Shown here piece by piece: positions 25,681 through 35,362 of a DNA stretch of 64,000 bases; position 1 is the first letter of the stretch; every line of letters starts with the position of its first letter. The translations under genes were made by a program, and so were the position numbers. The DNA lies in contig JAGBEG010000002.1 of the NCBI GenBank assembly GCA_017937095.1, positions 1-64,000 of the forward strand. Direction: 5' to 3'. The notes below the pieces were generated by a model. That model did no database searches. It saw only the letters and a list, made by a program, of their open reading frames with translations, and was not told the origin of the DNA. Source of the stretch: Roseburia sp. GTDB lineage: Bacteria; Bacillota; Clostridia; Lachnospirales; Lachnospiraceae.

Positions 25681-28600
25681 AAAGCATCTTCGCATCCGAA
25701 AGGAATTTCTCTAAGACCGCCTTCGCATCCACATGCCTGTCACGCGAATTTTTCTTCAGATGATACGTAAAATACGGCGCTTTCGCGTCCGCCGTAAAGG
25801 TCACGTTTTCCCCGCACGCCGCGACAAATTCCGGTATCTTTGCCACGTCGATCTTTGCCTTCTCATAGAGCGTGAACCGGAGCGTCTCTCCCTTCTGCGC
25901 CACCTCCGTGAAATAGACCTTGTGCGCCATGGATTTGACTCTTGCAATATAGAGCAGGTTCTCGACGGACTTCGGCGGTTCACCAAAGCGGTCGATCAGC
26001 TCCTCCAGCATCTCCTCTGTCTCCTCCTCCGTCTCAATTCCCGCAATACGTTTGTAGATATCAAGCTTCTGAAATTCGTTCGGAATATAGCCCATCGGAA
26101 TATATGCGTCAATGTCAATGTCGATGGAGGTATCAAAGCTTTCCTGCACCGCGATGCCTTTCGCCTCCTTCACCGCCTCGTTCAACATCTTGCAGTAAAG
26201 GTCGTAGCCGACCGCCTCCATATGCCCGTGTTGTCTCTCGCCCAAGAGGCTGCCCGCCCCGCGGATCTCGAGATCGCGCATTGCGATTTTAAAGCCGCTG
26301 CCAAGCTCCGTATACTCTTTGATTGCCGCCAGACGCTTTTCTGCGACCTCCTTTAGCATCTTATCCCGCTTGTACATTAAGAATGCATATGCGGTGCGGT
26401 TCGACCGCCCCACGCGCCCACGGAGCTGATAGAGCTGGGAAAGCCCCATGTTGTCCGCATCGTGGATAATCATCGTGTTGACGTTTGAAATATCAAGTCC
26501 CGTCTCAATAATCGTCGTAGACACAAGCACGTCGATTTCCCCGTTGATGAAGCGGTACATAATATTCTCCAGTTCCGTCTCCTTCATCTGCCCGTGCGCA
26601 TAGGCGACGTTCGCCTCCGGTACAAGCTCTGCAATTTTCGTCGCGACGTCCGCAATCTCGCGCACGCGGTTGTACACATAATACGCCTGTCCGCCGCGGG
26701 CAAGCTCCCTTGCGATCGCCTCCCGCACCAGTTCTTCGTTGTACTCCATCACATAGGTCTGAATCGGTACACGGTCCATCGGCGGCTCCTCTAAGACGCT
26801 CATATCGCGGATGCCGATCAGGCTCATATGAAGCGTCCGGGGAATCGGCGTCGCCGTGAGCGTCAGCACATCGATGTTCGTCTTAAGCTGCTTGATTTTC
26901 TCCTTGTGCGTCACGCCGAACCGCTGTTCCTCGTCGATGATCAAAAGCCCGAGATCCTTGTATGCCACGTCCTTCGAGAGCAGGCGGTGCGTACCGATGA
27001 TGATATCCACCTGTCCCTTCTTAAGCTGTTCCACCGTCTTTTTCTGCTCTGCGCTGCTGCGGAAACGGCAGAGCAGATCGACGTTCACCGGGAAATCCTT
27101 CATGCGCTGCACAAAGTTATTGTAATGCTGCTGCGCCAGAATCGTCGTCGGCACGAGAAACGCCACCTGCTTGCCGTCCTGCACCGCCTTGAACGCCGCG
27201 CGGATGGCGATTTCCGTCTTGCCGTAGCCCACATCCCCGCAGATCAGGCGATCCATGATCTTCGTGCTCTCCATATCCTTCTTGGTCGCCGCAATCGCCG
27301 CGTCCTGATCCTCCGTCTCCTCGAACGGGAACATTTCCTCAAATTCCTTCTGCCAGACGGTGTCGGGTCCAAACGCAAAGCCCTTTTCATTCTGGCGCAC
27401 GGCATAGAGGCGCACGAGATCCTCCGCGATCTCTTTGACCGCTCCCTTGACCTTCGACTTGGTGCGGTTCCACTCCTGTCCGCCGAGCTTGTTAAGCTTT
27501 GGCTTTCTCGCATCCGCCCCGGCATATTTCTGGATCAGTTCCAACTGCGTCGCAAGAATGTAGAGATTGCCGCCTCCCGCGTACTCGATCTTGATGTAGT
27601 CTTTGACCGTCTTATCGACCTCGATCTTCTCAATTCCGCGGTAAATTCCAAGTCCATGGCTCTCGTGTACGACGTAGTCGCCGACATTCAGATCGGTAAA
27701 GCTCGCGATCTTCTCGCCCTCATAGGTACGCCTGTGCTTCTTCTTTTTCTTCTCGCCGCCGAAAATATCGCTCTCGGAAATGACAACGAACTTTAGCATC
27801 GGGTATTCATAGCCCTTTTTGACCTTGCCGTAGCCCGTCATGATCTCCCCGGTCTTTACCTCATGGTCGAAATCCTCCGTATAAAAGGCGCTTAGGCCCT
27901 CATCCATCAGATCCTCCGCGAGGCGCTTCGCACGCGTCCTTGATCCCGACAGCAGGATGACGCGGTACCCGTTCTTCTTATAGCGCAAAAGATCCTTCAC
28001 CAAAAGCTCAAAGCTGTTGTTGTAAGGATTGACCGTCTTTGACTGAATATTGATGCGCGACGTAATCTCAAGATGCGGATTTTTCATATCAAGCGCCACC
28101 AGAGAAATACATCTTCGCCTTGCAAGCTTCGCCAATATCTCTTTACAGGAAATGAGCTCCCGCATCTGTCCCGGCAGGATATAGCCCTTTTCCAGACGCT
28201 GCTTCATGCTCTCCGTAAATTCAGTCTCCGTGGCGATTCCCCGTTCAATACCGCGCGGCGTCTCGTCCAGAAAAACCAGCGTGTCCTTCCCCGCAAAATA
28301 ATCGAGCAGCGATACGCGCTCCTCGCAGAAATAAGACAGGTACGCGTCTAATCCGGCGCTGATGCCAAGCTCGCCCGCTTCCTCTGCGATCTGCTCCGCC
28401 GCAGACTTTACGCGGTATGCCTCCTCGGTCTTCATTTCCCCGCGAAGCTTTTTTGCCACGCTCTCTGCCTCCGCTAAGATGCGCCCGATTCCCGCCTCCC
28501 GTTCCTCTTTGCTTAACACAAGCTCACACGCCGGGTAAATATGCACTTCCTCTAAGTTCTCGATCGAACGCTGGCTCTCCGCGTCAAACGAGCGGATAGA

Positions 28601-29197
28601 ATCGACCTCGTCTCCCCACAGCTCGATGCGGAACGGATTGTCCTCCGTCAGCGGAAACACATCGATGATTCCGCCGCGCACAGAAAATTCCCCTCTGGTC
28701 TGCGCCTGATAGTTCTTCTCATAGCCAAGCTCTGCGAGATGCTTTGTGAACTCCGTAAGTTCTATGGTATCTCCCACCGAAATCTTCTGCACCGCCTCTG
28801 TAAATCTTCCCGGCGCAGGCATCGGATTCATAAGTCCGTCAAATGTCGTAACTATAGTGCACGTCTCACTCTCCGACATCAACTTGAGCGCATTGATACG
28901 TTCCGCCGTCAGCACATTTCCCCGGATATCCGACTGATAGAACAGGATGTCCTTTGCCGGATAATATGCCACGTTCTTATCAAAAAAGCGGTATTCCTCT
29001 ACCAGTTCCTTCGCTTTTTGCTCATGAAAAGTAACAATGATTCTGTTTCCAGAACCATTGCCAATACTGTAGATCATATGTGGTTTTGCCGCATCAATGC
29101 AGCCGGAAATCTGAAGGACGCCGGAAAGCTTCGGCAGCGCCGCCTTAAGATCCTCAAACTCCTTCAGCCCCATCATGGGATTCGTGAACGTCTTCAT
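25664..29197 (-). CDS. mfd: transcription-repair coupling factor
   Basis: Superfamily 2 DNA translocase that removes RNA polymerase stalled at lesions and recruits UvrA. 1177 residues, full length. An N-terminal UvrB-like region (about 1-340) is followed by the CarD-like RNA-polymerase-interaction domain (about 490-560, [20 protein letters not shown]). The helicase motifs are [18 protein letters not shown] (I), [10 protein letters not shown] (Ia), IDEEQRFG (II), [14 protein letters not shown] (III), and [20 protein letters not shown] (VI), and there is a C-terminal TRCF domain. The start overlaps the pth stop by 4 nt, so translation is coupled. The 3' end is triplicated in the flanking DNA. 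Confidence 0.98.
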   Translation of the reverse strand: MKTFTNPMMGLKEFEDLKAALPKLSGVLQISGCIDAAKPHMIYSIGNGSGNRIIVTFHEQKAKELVEEYRFFDKNVAYYPAKDILFYQSDIRGNVLTAERINALKLMSESETCTIVTTFDGLMNPMPAPGRFTEAVQKISVGDTIELTEFTKHLAELGYEKNYQAQTRGEFSVRGGIIDVFPLTEDNPFRIELWGDEVDSIRSFDAESQRSIENLEEVHIYPACELVLSKEEREAGIGRILAEAESVAKKLRGEMKTEEAYRVKSAAEQIAEEAGELGISAGLDAYLSYFCEERVSLLDYFAGKDTLVFLDETPRGIERGIATETEFTESMKQRLEKGYILPGQMRELISCKEILAKLARRRCISLVALDMKNPHLEITSRINIQSKTVNPYNNSFELLVKDLLRYKKNGYRVILLSGSRTRAKRLAEDLMDEGLSAFYTEDFDHEVKTGEIMTGYGKVKKGYEYPMLKFVVISESDIFGGEKKKKKHRRTYEGEKIASFTDLNVGDYVVHESHGLGIYRGIEKIEVDKTVKDYIKIEYAGGGNLYILATQLELIQKYAGADARKPKLNKLGGQEWNRTKSKVKGAVKEIAEDLVRLYAVRQNEKGFAFGPDTVWQKEFEEMFPFEETEDQDAAIAATKKDMESTKIMDRLICGDVGYGKTEIAIRAAFKAVQDGKQVAFLVPTTILAQQHYNNFVQRMKDFPVNVDLLCRFRSSAEQKKTVEQLKKGQVDIIIGTHRLLSKDVAYKDLGLLIIDEEQRFGVTHKEKIKQLKTNIDVLTLTATPIPRTLHMSLIGIRDMSVLEEPPMDRVPIQTYVMEYNEELVREAIARELARGGQAYYVYNRVREIADVATKIAELVPEANVAYAHGQMKETELENIMYRFINGEIDVLVSTTIIETGLDISNVNTMIIHDADNMGLSQLYQLRGRVGRSNRTAYAFLMYKRDKMLKEVAEKRLAAIKEYTELGSGFKIAMRDLEIRGAGSLLGERQHGHMEAVGYDLYCKMLNEAVKEAKGIAVQESFDTSIDIDIDAYIPMGYIPNEFQKLDIYKRIAGIETEEETEEMLEELIDRFGEPPKSVENLLYIARVKSMAHKVYFTEVAQKGETLRFTLYEKAKIDVAKIPEFVAACGENVTFTADAKAPYFTYHLKKNSRDRHVDAKAVLEKFLSDAKMLLPEDA

Positions 29198-29778
29198 GAC
29201 TCATTCTCCCGTTTCTTTCCATTGAAATCATTCATCGCCTGATCCGTCTCCTCCCGCAGAATCATCTCCGCGGCAGATACCGCATCCGAAACTGCAAGCG
29301 CGAACCGCTCCCTGTCCTCGTCGCTCATACGCCCCAGCACATGATCTGCAAGATCCCATCCCTTGGGCTTTTCCCCGACGCCCACCTTGATGCGCTTGAA
29401 ATCCTGCGTCCCGGTCAGAGCGATAATATTCTTGATACCGTTGTGCCCGCCGGCGCTTCCTTTCTTGCGGATGCGGATATTGCCCGGTGCGAGGCTGATA
29501 TCGTCAAAAATGACAAGCAGCTCCTCCGTCGGGTCAAGCTTATAATAATTCAGAAGCTCCGCTACGCTCTCTCCGCTTAAGTTCATAAAGGTCTGCGGCT
29601 TTGCGAGCACGACCTTCTGCCCCTCAATAACGCCCTTGCCGCAGAGCGCCTTGTGCTTCTTCTCACTGATACTGATATTATATTTGTCCGCAATGGCATC
29701 CATGACATCAAATCCGGCGTTATGGCGTGTATGCTCATACTGCCTGCCCGGATTGCCAAGACCTACAATCAAAAACAT
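29194..29778 (-). CDS. pth: peptidyl-tRNA hydrolase
   Basis: Releases tRNA from prematurely dropped peptidyl-tRNA. 194 residues, usual length. Landmarks are GLGNPGRQYEHTRHNAGFDV (Asn and catalytic His of the family), KPQTFMNLSGESV, IFDDISLAPGNIRIRKKGSA (Asp), and GGHNGIKNI. Sandwiched between glmU(N) (1-nt overlap) and mfd (4-nt overlap), a gene order common in Firmicutes. The start has GGGAG 6 nt upstream. Confidence 0.97.
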   Translation of the reverse strand: MFLIVGLGNPGRQYEHTRHNAGFDVMDAIADKYNISISEKKHKALCGKGVIEGQKVVLAKPQTFMNLSGESVAELLNYYKLDPTEELLVIFDDISLAPGNIRIRKKGSAGGHNGIKNIIALTGTQDFKRIKVGVGEKPKGWDLADHVLGRMSDEDRERFALAVSDAVSAAEMILREETDQAMNDFNGKKRENES

Positions 29779-30521
29779 TATCTTCTCCCATTTCTGCGGC
29801 GGATCACAACCGCTGCTGCTTTTAGCTGTTCCTGGTCGTTCACACCTGTAATGTCCTCCGGATCATCGAGTGCGAACGCATCCACCTTCAGTCCCTTTTC
29901 CTTAATAATTGTAAGCGTATCCGGCAGATAATATTCTCCCTGCGCGTTATTCGGCTGTATCTTCTCAAGCGCTTCCTTTAATTCCCTTGTATCGAAAATG
30001 TACATGCCGGAGTTCACCTCATGCGACTTAAGTTCCGCCTCCGTCGCATCCTTGTGCTCCACACTCTTCACAAAATTGCCGTCCGCGTCGCGGATGATAC
30101 GCCCGTATCCGGTCGGATCTTCCATCATTGCAGAGAGCACCGTCACGGTATTGCCATTCTTTACGTGGTGCTCCTTAAGGCGTGTTAAGGTCTCTGCCGT
30201 AATCAGCGGCGTATCGCCGAAAAGAATCAATGTCTGTCCCTCATCCCCGAGGAAATCCTTCGCGCATTTTACCGCGTGTCCCGTTCCAAGCTGTTCCTCC
30301 TGCAAAACAAACCGGACGTCCTGATGAAGAATCGTCTCACGGACAGTCTCGTATTTATATCCCACAACAAGACAGATATCCTCTGCGCCTGCCCCTCTTG
30401 CCGCCTCGATTGCATAATCGACGAGACATTTACCCTCGATGGTATGTACGACCTTCGGCAAATCGGATTTCATACGTGTTCCTTTGCCCGCCGCAAGTAT
30501 CACTGCTTTTAACTGATTCAT
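29778..30521 (-). CDS. glmU: UDP-N-acetylglucosamine pyrophosphorylase domain (GlmU without acetyltransferase half)
   Basis: Nucleotidyltransferase that should make UDP-GlcNAc from GlcNAc-1-P and UTP. The 247 residues contain only the N-terminal half of GlmU: ILAAGKGTRMKSDLPKVVH (the signature loop with Arg and Lys), QLGTGHAVKCA, LFGDTPLI (Asp), GYGRIIRDADG, and VNSGMYIFDT, then NAQGEYYLPDTLTIIKEKGL. The left-handed beta-helix acetyltransferase domain of bifunctional GlmU (another 200 residues) is absent and no broken copy follows, since pth begins at once. Acetylation of GlcN-1-P must therefore come from another enzyme. Of two adjacent ATGs, 30521 has the better 6-nt spacing from AGGAGG. Confidence 0.9.
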   Translation of the reverse strand: MNQLKAVILAAGKGTRMKSDLPKVVHTIEGKCLVDYAIEAARGAGAEDICLVVGYKYETVRETILHQDVRFVLQEEQLGTGHAVKCAKDFLGDEGQTLILFGDTPLITAETLTRLKEHHVKNGNTVTVLSAMMEDPTGYGRIIRDADGNFVKSVEHKDATEAELKSHEVNSGMYIFDTRELKEALEKIQPNNAQGEYYLPDTLTIIKEKGLKVDAFALDDPEDITGVNDQEQLKAAAVVIRRRNGRR

Positions 30522-30599
30522 CATAGACCTCCTGCCGCCTGTTTGTAATTGACGATTTCTGGCATTTTTTGTTTTCTATTGCTTTTTTGCCCATGTTCC

Positions 30600-30627
30600 A
30601 TTTTACAGAAGTTTTCAGAATTTACAA
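30600..30627 (-). promoter_or_regulatory. promoter of glmU-pth-mfd
   Basis: TTGTAA (30627..30622), 16-bp spacer, TAAAAT (30605..30600). Confidence 0.5.
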
Positions 30628-30634
30628 GAGTTTT

Positions 30635-30671
30635 TGGCAATCAAAAGGGGATGTCCCGCGACATCCCCTTT
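30635..30671 (-). terminator. terminator of the glgC-glgD-spoVG operon
   Basis: A 12-bp perfect stem (AAAGGGGATGTC with GACATCCCCTTT, 30644..30671) followed by TTTGATTG on the minus strand, 31 nt past the spoVG stop. Confidence 0.75.
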
Positions 30672-30701
30672 CGTTACATTGCTATCCCCTTAATTATAAA
30701 C

Positions 30702-30968
30702 CTATTCCTCTGCTTCAAGTGTCTCCTGATACCGCTCTAAGATCAGCTTCTGAATCCGCTCTCTGGTATCCGAGTTGATCGGATGTGCGATATCCCGGTA
30801 TTCACCGTCCGCCGCCTTGCGGCTTGGCATCGCGATGAACAATCCCTTATCGCCCTCGATTACCTTAATATCATGAACCACAAATTCTTCGTCAATGGTA
30901 ATGGATACCACTGCTTTCATCTTGCCTTCTTTTTCAACTTTTCTGATTCTCACGTCTGTAATCTGCAT
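30702..30968 (-). CDS. spoVG: septation/sporulation regulator SpoVG
   Basis: Small nucleic-acid-binding regulator, 88 residues, the standard size. The sequence [20 protein letters not shown] is the family signature, followed by [20 protein letters not shown] and [19 protein letters not shown]. In other Firmicutes SpoVG binds RNA or DNA and affects septation, sporulation and virulence. It follows glgD by only 27 nt with a GGGGG ribosome-binding site and no visible promoter, so it is probably expressed from the glycogen operon promoter. More usually spoVG adjoins purR or glmU; here glmU is the next gene downstream, across a terminator. Confidence 0.97.
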   Translation of the reverse strand: MQITDVRIRKVEKEGKMKAVVSITIDEEFVVHDIKVIEGDKGLFIAMPSRKAADGEYRDIAHPINSDTRERIQKLILERYQETLEAEE

Positions 30969-30995
30969 AATCTTATGTCCCCCTTTATGTCCAGC

Positions 30996-32114
30996 TTAAA
31001 GCACATATCTCTCGTTGTTCTCAGATACGATCTTGATTCCGTTATCGCCGCAATAGTAGGTGTTCGCCTTTAACGTATCCCGGCTCTCAACGATACAGTT
31101 CTCGATATGTGTATTATCCCCGATGTATACGTCGTTGAGAATCACGGAGTTCTTGATCACACAATTCTTTCCGACAAATACCTTCTTGAACAGGATGGAA
31201 TTTTCCACCTTGCTGTTGATAATACAGCCGCTGGCAATCAGACTGTTGCGCACATCCGAACCGACATTATACTTCGCAGGCGGTAAATCATCCACCTTCG
31301 AATAAATCTTCGGCTCATCCTGGAAAAAGTACTTGCGCACTTCCGGCTTCAGGAAATCCATATTGGTCTGGTAATAAGACTCTACCGTCGCGATATTGCT
31401 CCAGTATTCCTTCATCTTATAACCGTAAATCTGCTTCATATTCTTGTACCGGATCAGAATATCCGTAACGAAATCCCAGCGGTCCTCGGCAGCGCTGCGC
31501 TCCAACATCTCGATGAGCTGTCTTCTGCGCACAATGTAGATACCTGTAGATACCGTGTTGGACTTGGACACCATCGGCTTCTCCTCGAACTCGATGATCT
31601 TCGCGTCTTCGTTCATGCGGACTACGCCGAAACGGCTGACATCCTCGCCCGGCGCCATATCCTTACATACCACCGTGATATCCGCCTTCTTCGCGATATG
31701 ATAATCCAATACCTTATTATAATCAATCTTATAGATACAGTCGCCGCTTGTGATGATGACATACGGCTCGTGACGCTTCTTAAGGAAGTTGATGTTCTGG
31801 TACATCGCATCTGCAGTTCCCCTGTACCACCAACTGTTGTCCACCGTCACGGTCGGATTGAATACGAACAGACCTCCCTGCTTTCTTCCGAAATCCCACC
31901 ATTTGGAAGAGCTTAAATGCTCGTTTAACGATCTCGCACTGTACTGTGTCAGAACCGCTACCGTCTGCACGTGGGAGTTGCTCATATTGCTGAGCGCAAA
32001 GTCGATGCTCCGGTAGCTTCCGCCGATCGGCATCGCTGCAATCGCTCTCTTATTGGACAATTCCTGCATACGGCTGTTATTACCACCAGCTAAAATAATT
32101 CCTATTGCCTTCAT
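30996..32114 (-). CDS. glgD: ADP-glucose pyrophosphorylase regulatory subunit
   Basis: 372-residue GlgC paralogue. In Firmicutes GlgD is the mostly non-catalytic subunit that associates with GlgC and raises its activity for glycogen synthesis. The nucleotidyltransferase fold is visible ([40 protein letters not shown]), but the catalytic loop is altered: GGNNSRM replaces GGQGSRL of GlgC. The C-terminus has the left-handed beta-helix repeats ([40 protein letters not shown]). The start overlaps the glgC stop by 4 nt (ATGA). Confidence 0.95.
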   Translation of the reverse strand: MKAIGIILAGGNNSRMQELSNKRAIAAMPIGGSYRSIDFALSNMSNSHVQTVAVLTQYSARSLNEHLSSSKWWDFGRKQGGLFVFNPTVTVDNSWWYRGTADAMYQNINFLKKRHEPYVIITSGDCIYKIDYNKVLDYHIAKKADITVVCKDMAPGEDVSRFGVVRMNEDAKIIEFEEKPMVSKSNTVSTGIYIVRRRQLIEMLERSAAEDRWDFVTDILIRYKNMKQIYGYKMKEYWSNIATVESYYQTNMDFLKPEVRKYFFQDEPKIYSKVDDLPPAKYNVGSDVRNSLIASGCIINSKVENSILFKKVFVGKNCVIKNSVILNDVYIGDNTHIENCIVESRDTLKANTYYCGDNGIKIVSENNERYVL

Positions 32115-33385
32115 ACTGAGTCACCTGCCTTAATAATTACTTCACCGCTCTCAAGAATCCCATTCGGATAGTCTTCTTTTCCGGTCGCTCCGGAAATCGC
32201 TGTATTCTTGCCGACCTTAACGCCATCCGGTACAATCGAATCCTCACCTATTGTTACCAATCCAAAGGAATAGATGCTCGCGTTGAGCTTATTCGGCGCC
32301 TCTTCTCCAACACCAAGCGCGACACCTGCTCCGATCTGACAGTTCTCTGCAATGATCGACTTGTCAATCACAGTATTCTCGCCGATTGTCGTGCCCCTCA
32401 TGACGATGGAATCTCTGACCACGGCGCCCTTTCCGATGGTGACGCCAGCGCCGACAACGGAATTATGTACTTCTCCGTATACCTCCGTGCCCTCTCCGAT
32501 AATGCTCTTCTCCACAACGGAGTCTGCAGACAGATACTGCGGCTCGATAATATCACTCTTCGTATAGATCTTCCAGTATTCCTCATAGAGATTGAACTCC
32601 GGAATCAGGTCGATCAGTTCCATATTCGCTTCCCAATAAGAACCAAGCGTTCCTACGTCCTTCCAGTAGCCGTTGTACTCATATGCAAAGAGACGCTTGC
32701 CCCCTTCATGGCAATATGGGATGATATGCTTGCCGAAATCACATCCGCTCTGATCCTTCATCGCATAGAGCGCTTCCTTTAACGTATCCCAGCTAAAGAT
32801 ATAAATACCCATTGACGCCAGATTGCTGCGCGGCTGTGCGGGCTTCTCCTCGAAGTCCATAATCTTCTTATTCTCATCAGCAATGACAATACCGAATCTG
32901 CTTGCCTCCTCAATCGGCACCGGCATCGTGGCAATTGTCACATCTGCATGATTCTCTTTGTGAAAATCGAGCATCACCTCATAATCCATCTTATAAATGT
33001 GGTCGCCCGATAAAATCAGAACATACTCCGGATTGTACTGCTCCATATAATTCATGTTCTGGAAAATCGCGTTGGCAGTTCCTGAATACCATTCACTGTT
33101 ATCGCTCTTCTCATACGGCGGTAAAACCGTCACGCCGCCACTGTTACGGTCCAAATCCCACGGAATACCGATTCCAATATGGGTATTCAGACGAAGCGGC
33201 TGATACTGCGTCAGTACTCCGACGGTATCAATTCCTGAATTGATGCAGTTGCTGAGTGGGAAATCGATAATACGGTACTTTCCCCCGAACGCAACTGCCG
33301 GTTTCGCAACTTTGGCAGTGAGCACGCCCAGACGGCTGCCCTGCCCTCCAGCTAATAGCATAGCTATCATTTCTTTTCGGATCAC
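32111..33385 (-). CDS. glgC: glucose-1-phosphate adenylyltransferase, catalytic subunit
   Basis: Makes ADP-glucose, the glycosyl donor for glycogen. 424 residues. [20 protein letters not shown] is the effector/substrate loop, [20 protein letters not shown] the core, and [20 protein letters not shown] and HIYKMDY the catalytic Asp region. [10 protein letters not shown] and [19 protein letters not shown] follow, then C-terminal beta-helix repeats. Start: an ATG at 33391 lies only 2 nt from the purine-rich AGAGG, while GTG 33385 is 8 nt away and gives the typical [14 protein letters not shown], so GTG is preferred. Other glycogen genes (glgA, glgB, glgP) are not in the window. Confidence 0.95.
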   Translation of the reverse strand: MIRKEMIAMLLAGGQGSRLGVLTAKVAKPAVAFGGKYRIIDFPLSNCINSGIDTVGVLTQYQPLRLNTHIGIGIPWDLDRNSGGVTVLPPYEKSDNSEWYSGTANAIFQNMNYMEQYNPEYVLILSGDHIYKMDYEVMLDFHKENHADVTIATMPVPIEEASRFGIVIADENKKIMDFEEKPAQPRSNLASMGIYIFSWDTLKEALYAMKDQSGCDFGKHIIPYCHEGGKRLFAYEYNGYWKDVGTLGSYWEANMELIDLIPEFNLYEEYWKIYTKSDIIEPQYLSADSVVEKSIIGEGTEVYGEVHNSVVGAGVTIGKGAVVRDSIVMRGTTIGENTVIDKSIIAENCQIGAGVALGVGEEAPNKLNASIYSFGLVTIGEDSIVPDGVKVGKNTAISGATGKEDYPNGILESGEVIIKAGDSV

Positions 33386-33435
33386 GTCCATCACCTCTCG
33401 TCTTTCTAGTCAGTCTATTGCTCCTTGCACTACAA

Positions 33436-33464
33436 ATTATACCATAATCTTTCACCTATGTACA
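33436..33464 (-). promoter_or_regulatory. promoter of glgC-glgD-spoVG
   Basis: Extended -10 TGGTATAAT (TATAAT at 33441..33436), 17-bp spacer, weak -35 TGTACA (33464..33459). The rest of 33465..33579 is AT-rich with no gene. Confidence 0.6.
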
Positions 33465-33579
33465 TCATTTTCCACAATTTTCTTGTACCTTTTTCCTATT
33501 TTTTGACATTTCGCACAAATACTTCCAGTCTCACCATACGATTTCCTTTTTTGTCGAAAAGATTTTATCCCAAAAGAAT

Positions 33580-33607
33580 TTGCAAATTAATAATATAAGG
33601 TTATAAT
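33580..33607 (+). promoter_or_regulatory. promoter of murC
   Basis: TTGCAA (33580..33585), 16-bp spacer, TATAAT (33602..33607). Divergent from the glgC promoter. Confidence 0.65.
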
Positions 33608-33652
33608 TAGCATTGGCGTTACAATTAATCCACGAAACAGGCAGGTATGATT

Positions 33653-35032
33653 ATGTATAAAATTAATTTCAGGGAACCCATACATATCCATTTCATAGGA
33701 ATCGGCGGCATCAGCATGAGCGGTCTTGCCGAGATCCTGCACGAGGAGCACTTCACCGTCTCAGGCTCCGATGCAAGAGAATCCGAACTGACAAGGCACC
33801 TCGAGGGGCTTGGCATCACGGTCGTCTACGGTCAGACCGCAGACAACATCACAGACGGCATCGATCTGGTCGTCTACACCGCAGCCATCCGCGAGGACAA
33901 TCCCGAATTTGCCCGCGCAAAGGAGCTTGGCATCCCCATGATGCCGCGTGCGGAGCTGCTCGGTCAGATCATGGATAACTACCAGAATTCCATCGCCGTT
34001 GCCGGCACGCACGGCAAGACCACAACGACCTCCATGATCAGTCAGATCCTGCTTACCGCCAAGTGCGATCCGACCATTTCCGTCGGAGGCATTTTAAAGG
34101 CAATCGAAGGAAATCTGCGCGTAGGCAAGTCCGACTTTTTCCTCTCGGAAGCGTGCGAGTACACGAACAGCTTCCTTCATTTTTATCCGAAATACAGTAT
34201 TATCCTGAACATCGAAGCGGAGCACCTCGACTTTTTTAAGGATATTCAGGACATCCGCCGCTCATTCCATCAATTTGCCGGCAACACCCGTCCGGACGGA
34301 GTCATCTTCTTAAACGGCGAGATTCCGGATTATCAGGAAATCACAGAGGGGCTGTCCTGCAAAGTTGTCACCTTCGGTCTTAATGAGCGCTGCGATTTTC
34401 ATCCCGCAGACATCACGTTCGACGGGAAAGCCTGCGCATCCTTTACCGCAATGCACCACGATACCGCGCTCACGAAGATCACGCTTCACGTTCCCGGTAT
34501 GCACAATGTCGCCAACGCGCTTGCGGCGATCGCGCTTGCGACGGAGCTTGGGCTGTCCTGCAGCGTTATCGAAAAAGGGCTGTCGGACTTTGGCGGCGCC
34601 GACCGCCGTTTCCAGTACAAAGGCTGCGTAGACGGCGTGACGATCATCGACGACTACGCGCACCATCCCACCGAGATCCGCGCGACGCTGACCGCCGCGG
34701 CAAATTATCCGCACAAGCGTCTGGTGCTCGCTTTCCAGCCGCACACCTACTCAAGGACGAAGGCGTTTCTGGACGACTTCGCCGAGGTGCTCTCGCTCGC
34801 GGATATTGTCGTTCTCGCCGATATCTACGCCGCAAGAGAGAAGAACGTCTACGGTGTCAGTTCGAGGGATATTCTCGCGAAGCTTAAGGAGAAGGAATGC
34901 GAATGCTACTATTTTCCTTCCTTTGAAGAAATTGAGAAATTTTTATTAAAAAATTGTATGAACGGCGACTTGTTGATAACTATGGGCGCAGGAGATATCG
35001 TAAATGTCGGTGAACATCTCCTCGGGAAATAA
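33653..35032 (+). CDS. murC: UDP-N-acetylmuramate--L-alanine ligase
   Basis: Adds L-alanine to UDP-MurNAc using ATP, in peptidoglycan synthesis. 459 residues. The N-terminal Rossmann motif is HFIGIGGISMSGLAEIL, the ATP loop AVAGTHGKTTTTSMISQIL, with EACEYTNSFLHFYP and LNIEAEHLDFF in the central domain and GADRRFQYKG, IDDYAHHPTEIRATL and FQPHTYSRTKAF in the C-terminal domain. Two in-frame ATGs: 33653 has GGCAGG 7 nt upstream and is preferred over 33647. It is the only gene of its pathway step here (murA is 17 kb away). The terminator that follows contains DnaA boxes. Confidence 0.97.
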   Translation: MYKINFREPIHIHFIGIGGISMSGLAEILHEEHFTVSGSDARESELTRHLEGLGITVVYGQTADNITDGIDLVVYTAAIREDNPEFARAKELGIPMMPRAELLGQIMDNYQNSIAVAGTHGKTTTTSMISQILLTAKCDPTISVGGILKAIEGNLRVGKSDFFLSEACEYTNSFLHFYPKYSIILNIEAEHLDFFKDIQDIRRSFHQFAGNTRPDGVIFLNGEIPDYQEITEGLSCKVVTFGLNERCDFHPADITFDGKACASFTAMHHDTALTKITLHVPGMHNVANALAAIALATELGLSCSVIEKGLSDFGGADRRFQYKGCVDGVTIIDDYAHHPTEIRATLTAAANYPHKRLVLAFQPHTYSRTKAFLDDFAEVLSLADIVVLADIYAAREKNVYGVSSRDILAKLKEKECECYYFPSFEEIEKFLLKNCMNGDLLITMGAGDIVNVGEHLLGK

Positions 35033-35033
35033 G

Positions 35034-35205
35034 TTATCCACATTATCCACATTCAAATTGGGGAAAACTTCAACTTTTGAATGTGGATTTTTTGTTTACA
35101 TAACACTTCTTTTTCCTGCCGCATCCAAGCCTGTAATTTCCCTTTTTTTGCCCCGAGACTGGTTTCCATAACTTTTTCCGCCTATTTTCCCGCCAGTTAT
35201 CCACA
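35034..35205 (+). promoter_or_regulatory. cluster of three perfect DnaA boxes
   Basis: TTATCCACA occurs without mismatch at 35034..35042, 35043..35051 (directly adjacent) and 35197..35205, all in the same orientation. A degenerate TGTCCACG follows the third box. The first two overlap the murC terminator stem. The third lies 57 bp upstream of the -35 of the dnaD-like/dnaI-like operon. Confidence 0.75.
35045..35094 (+). terminator. terminator of murC
   Basis: ATCCACATTCAA (35045..35056) pairs with TTGAATGTGGAT (35077..35088), followed by TTTTTTGTTT. Confidence 0.9.
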
Positions 35206-35261
35206 CTGTCCACGTTTCTGCAAACCCTTGATTTTACTGGGTTTGTTTCAAAAAAATATAC

Positions 35262-35290
35262 TTCTCATTCCAGAATACCTGTGCTATAAT
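35262..35290 (+). promoter_or_regulatory. promoter of the dnaD-like/dnaI-like operon
   Basis: TTCTCA (35262..35267), 17-bp spacer, extended -10 TGCTATAAT (TATAAT at 35285..35290). Confidence 0.65.
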
Positions 35291-35362
35291 TCATCAATGG
35301 AACGTGTCGGGAACTGTCCTTTCACTTCCGTATTTCGTTATGAAAGAGGGTTATGATTCGTT

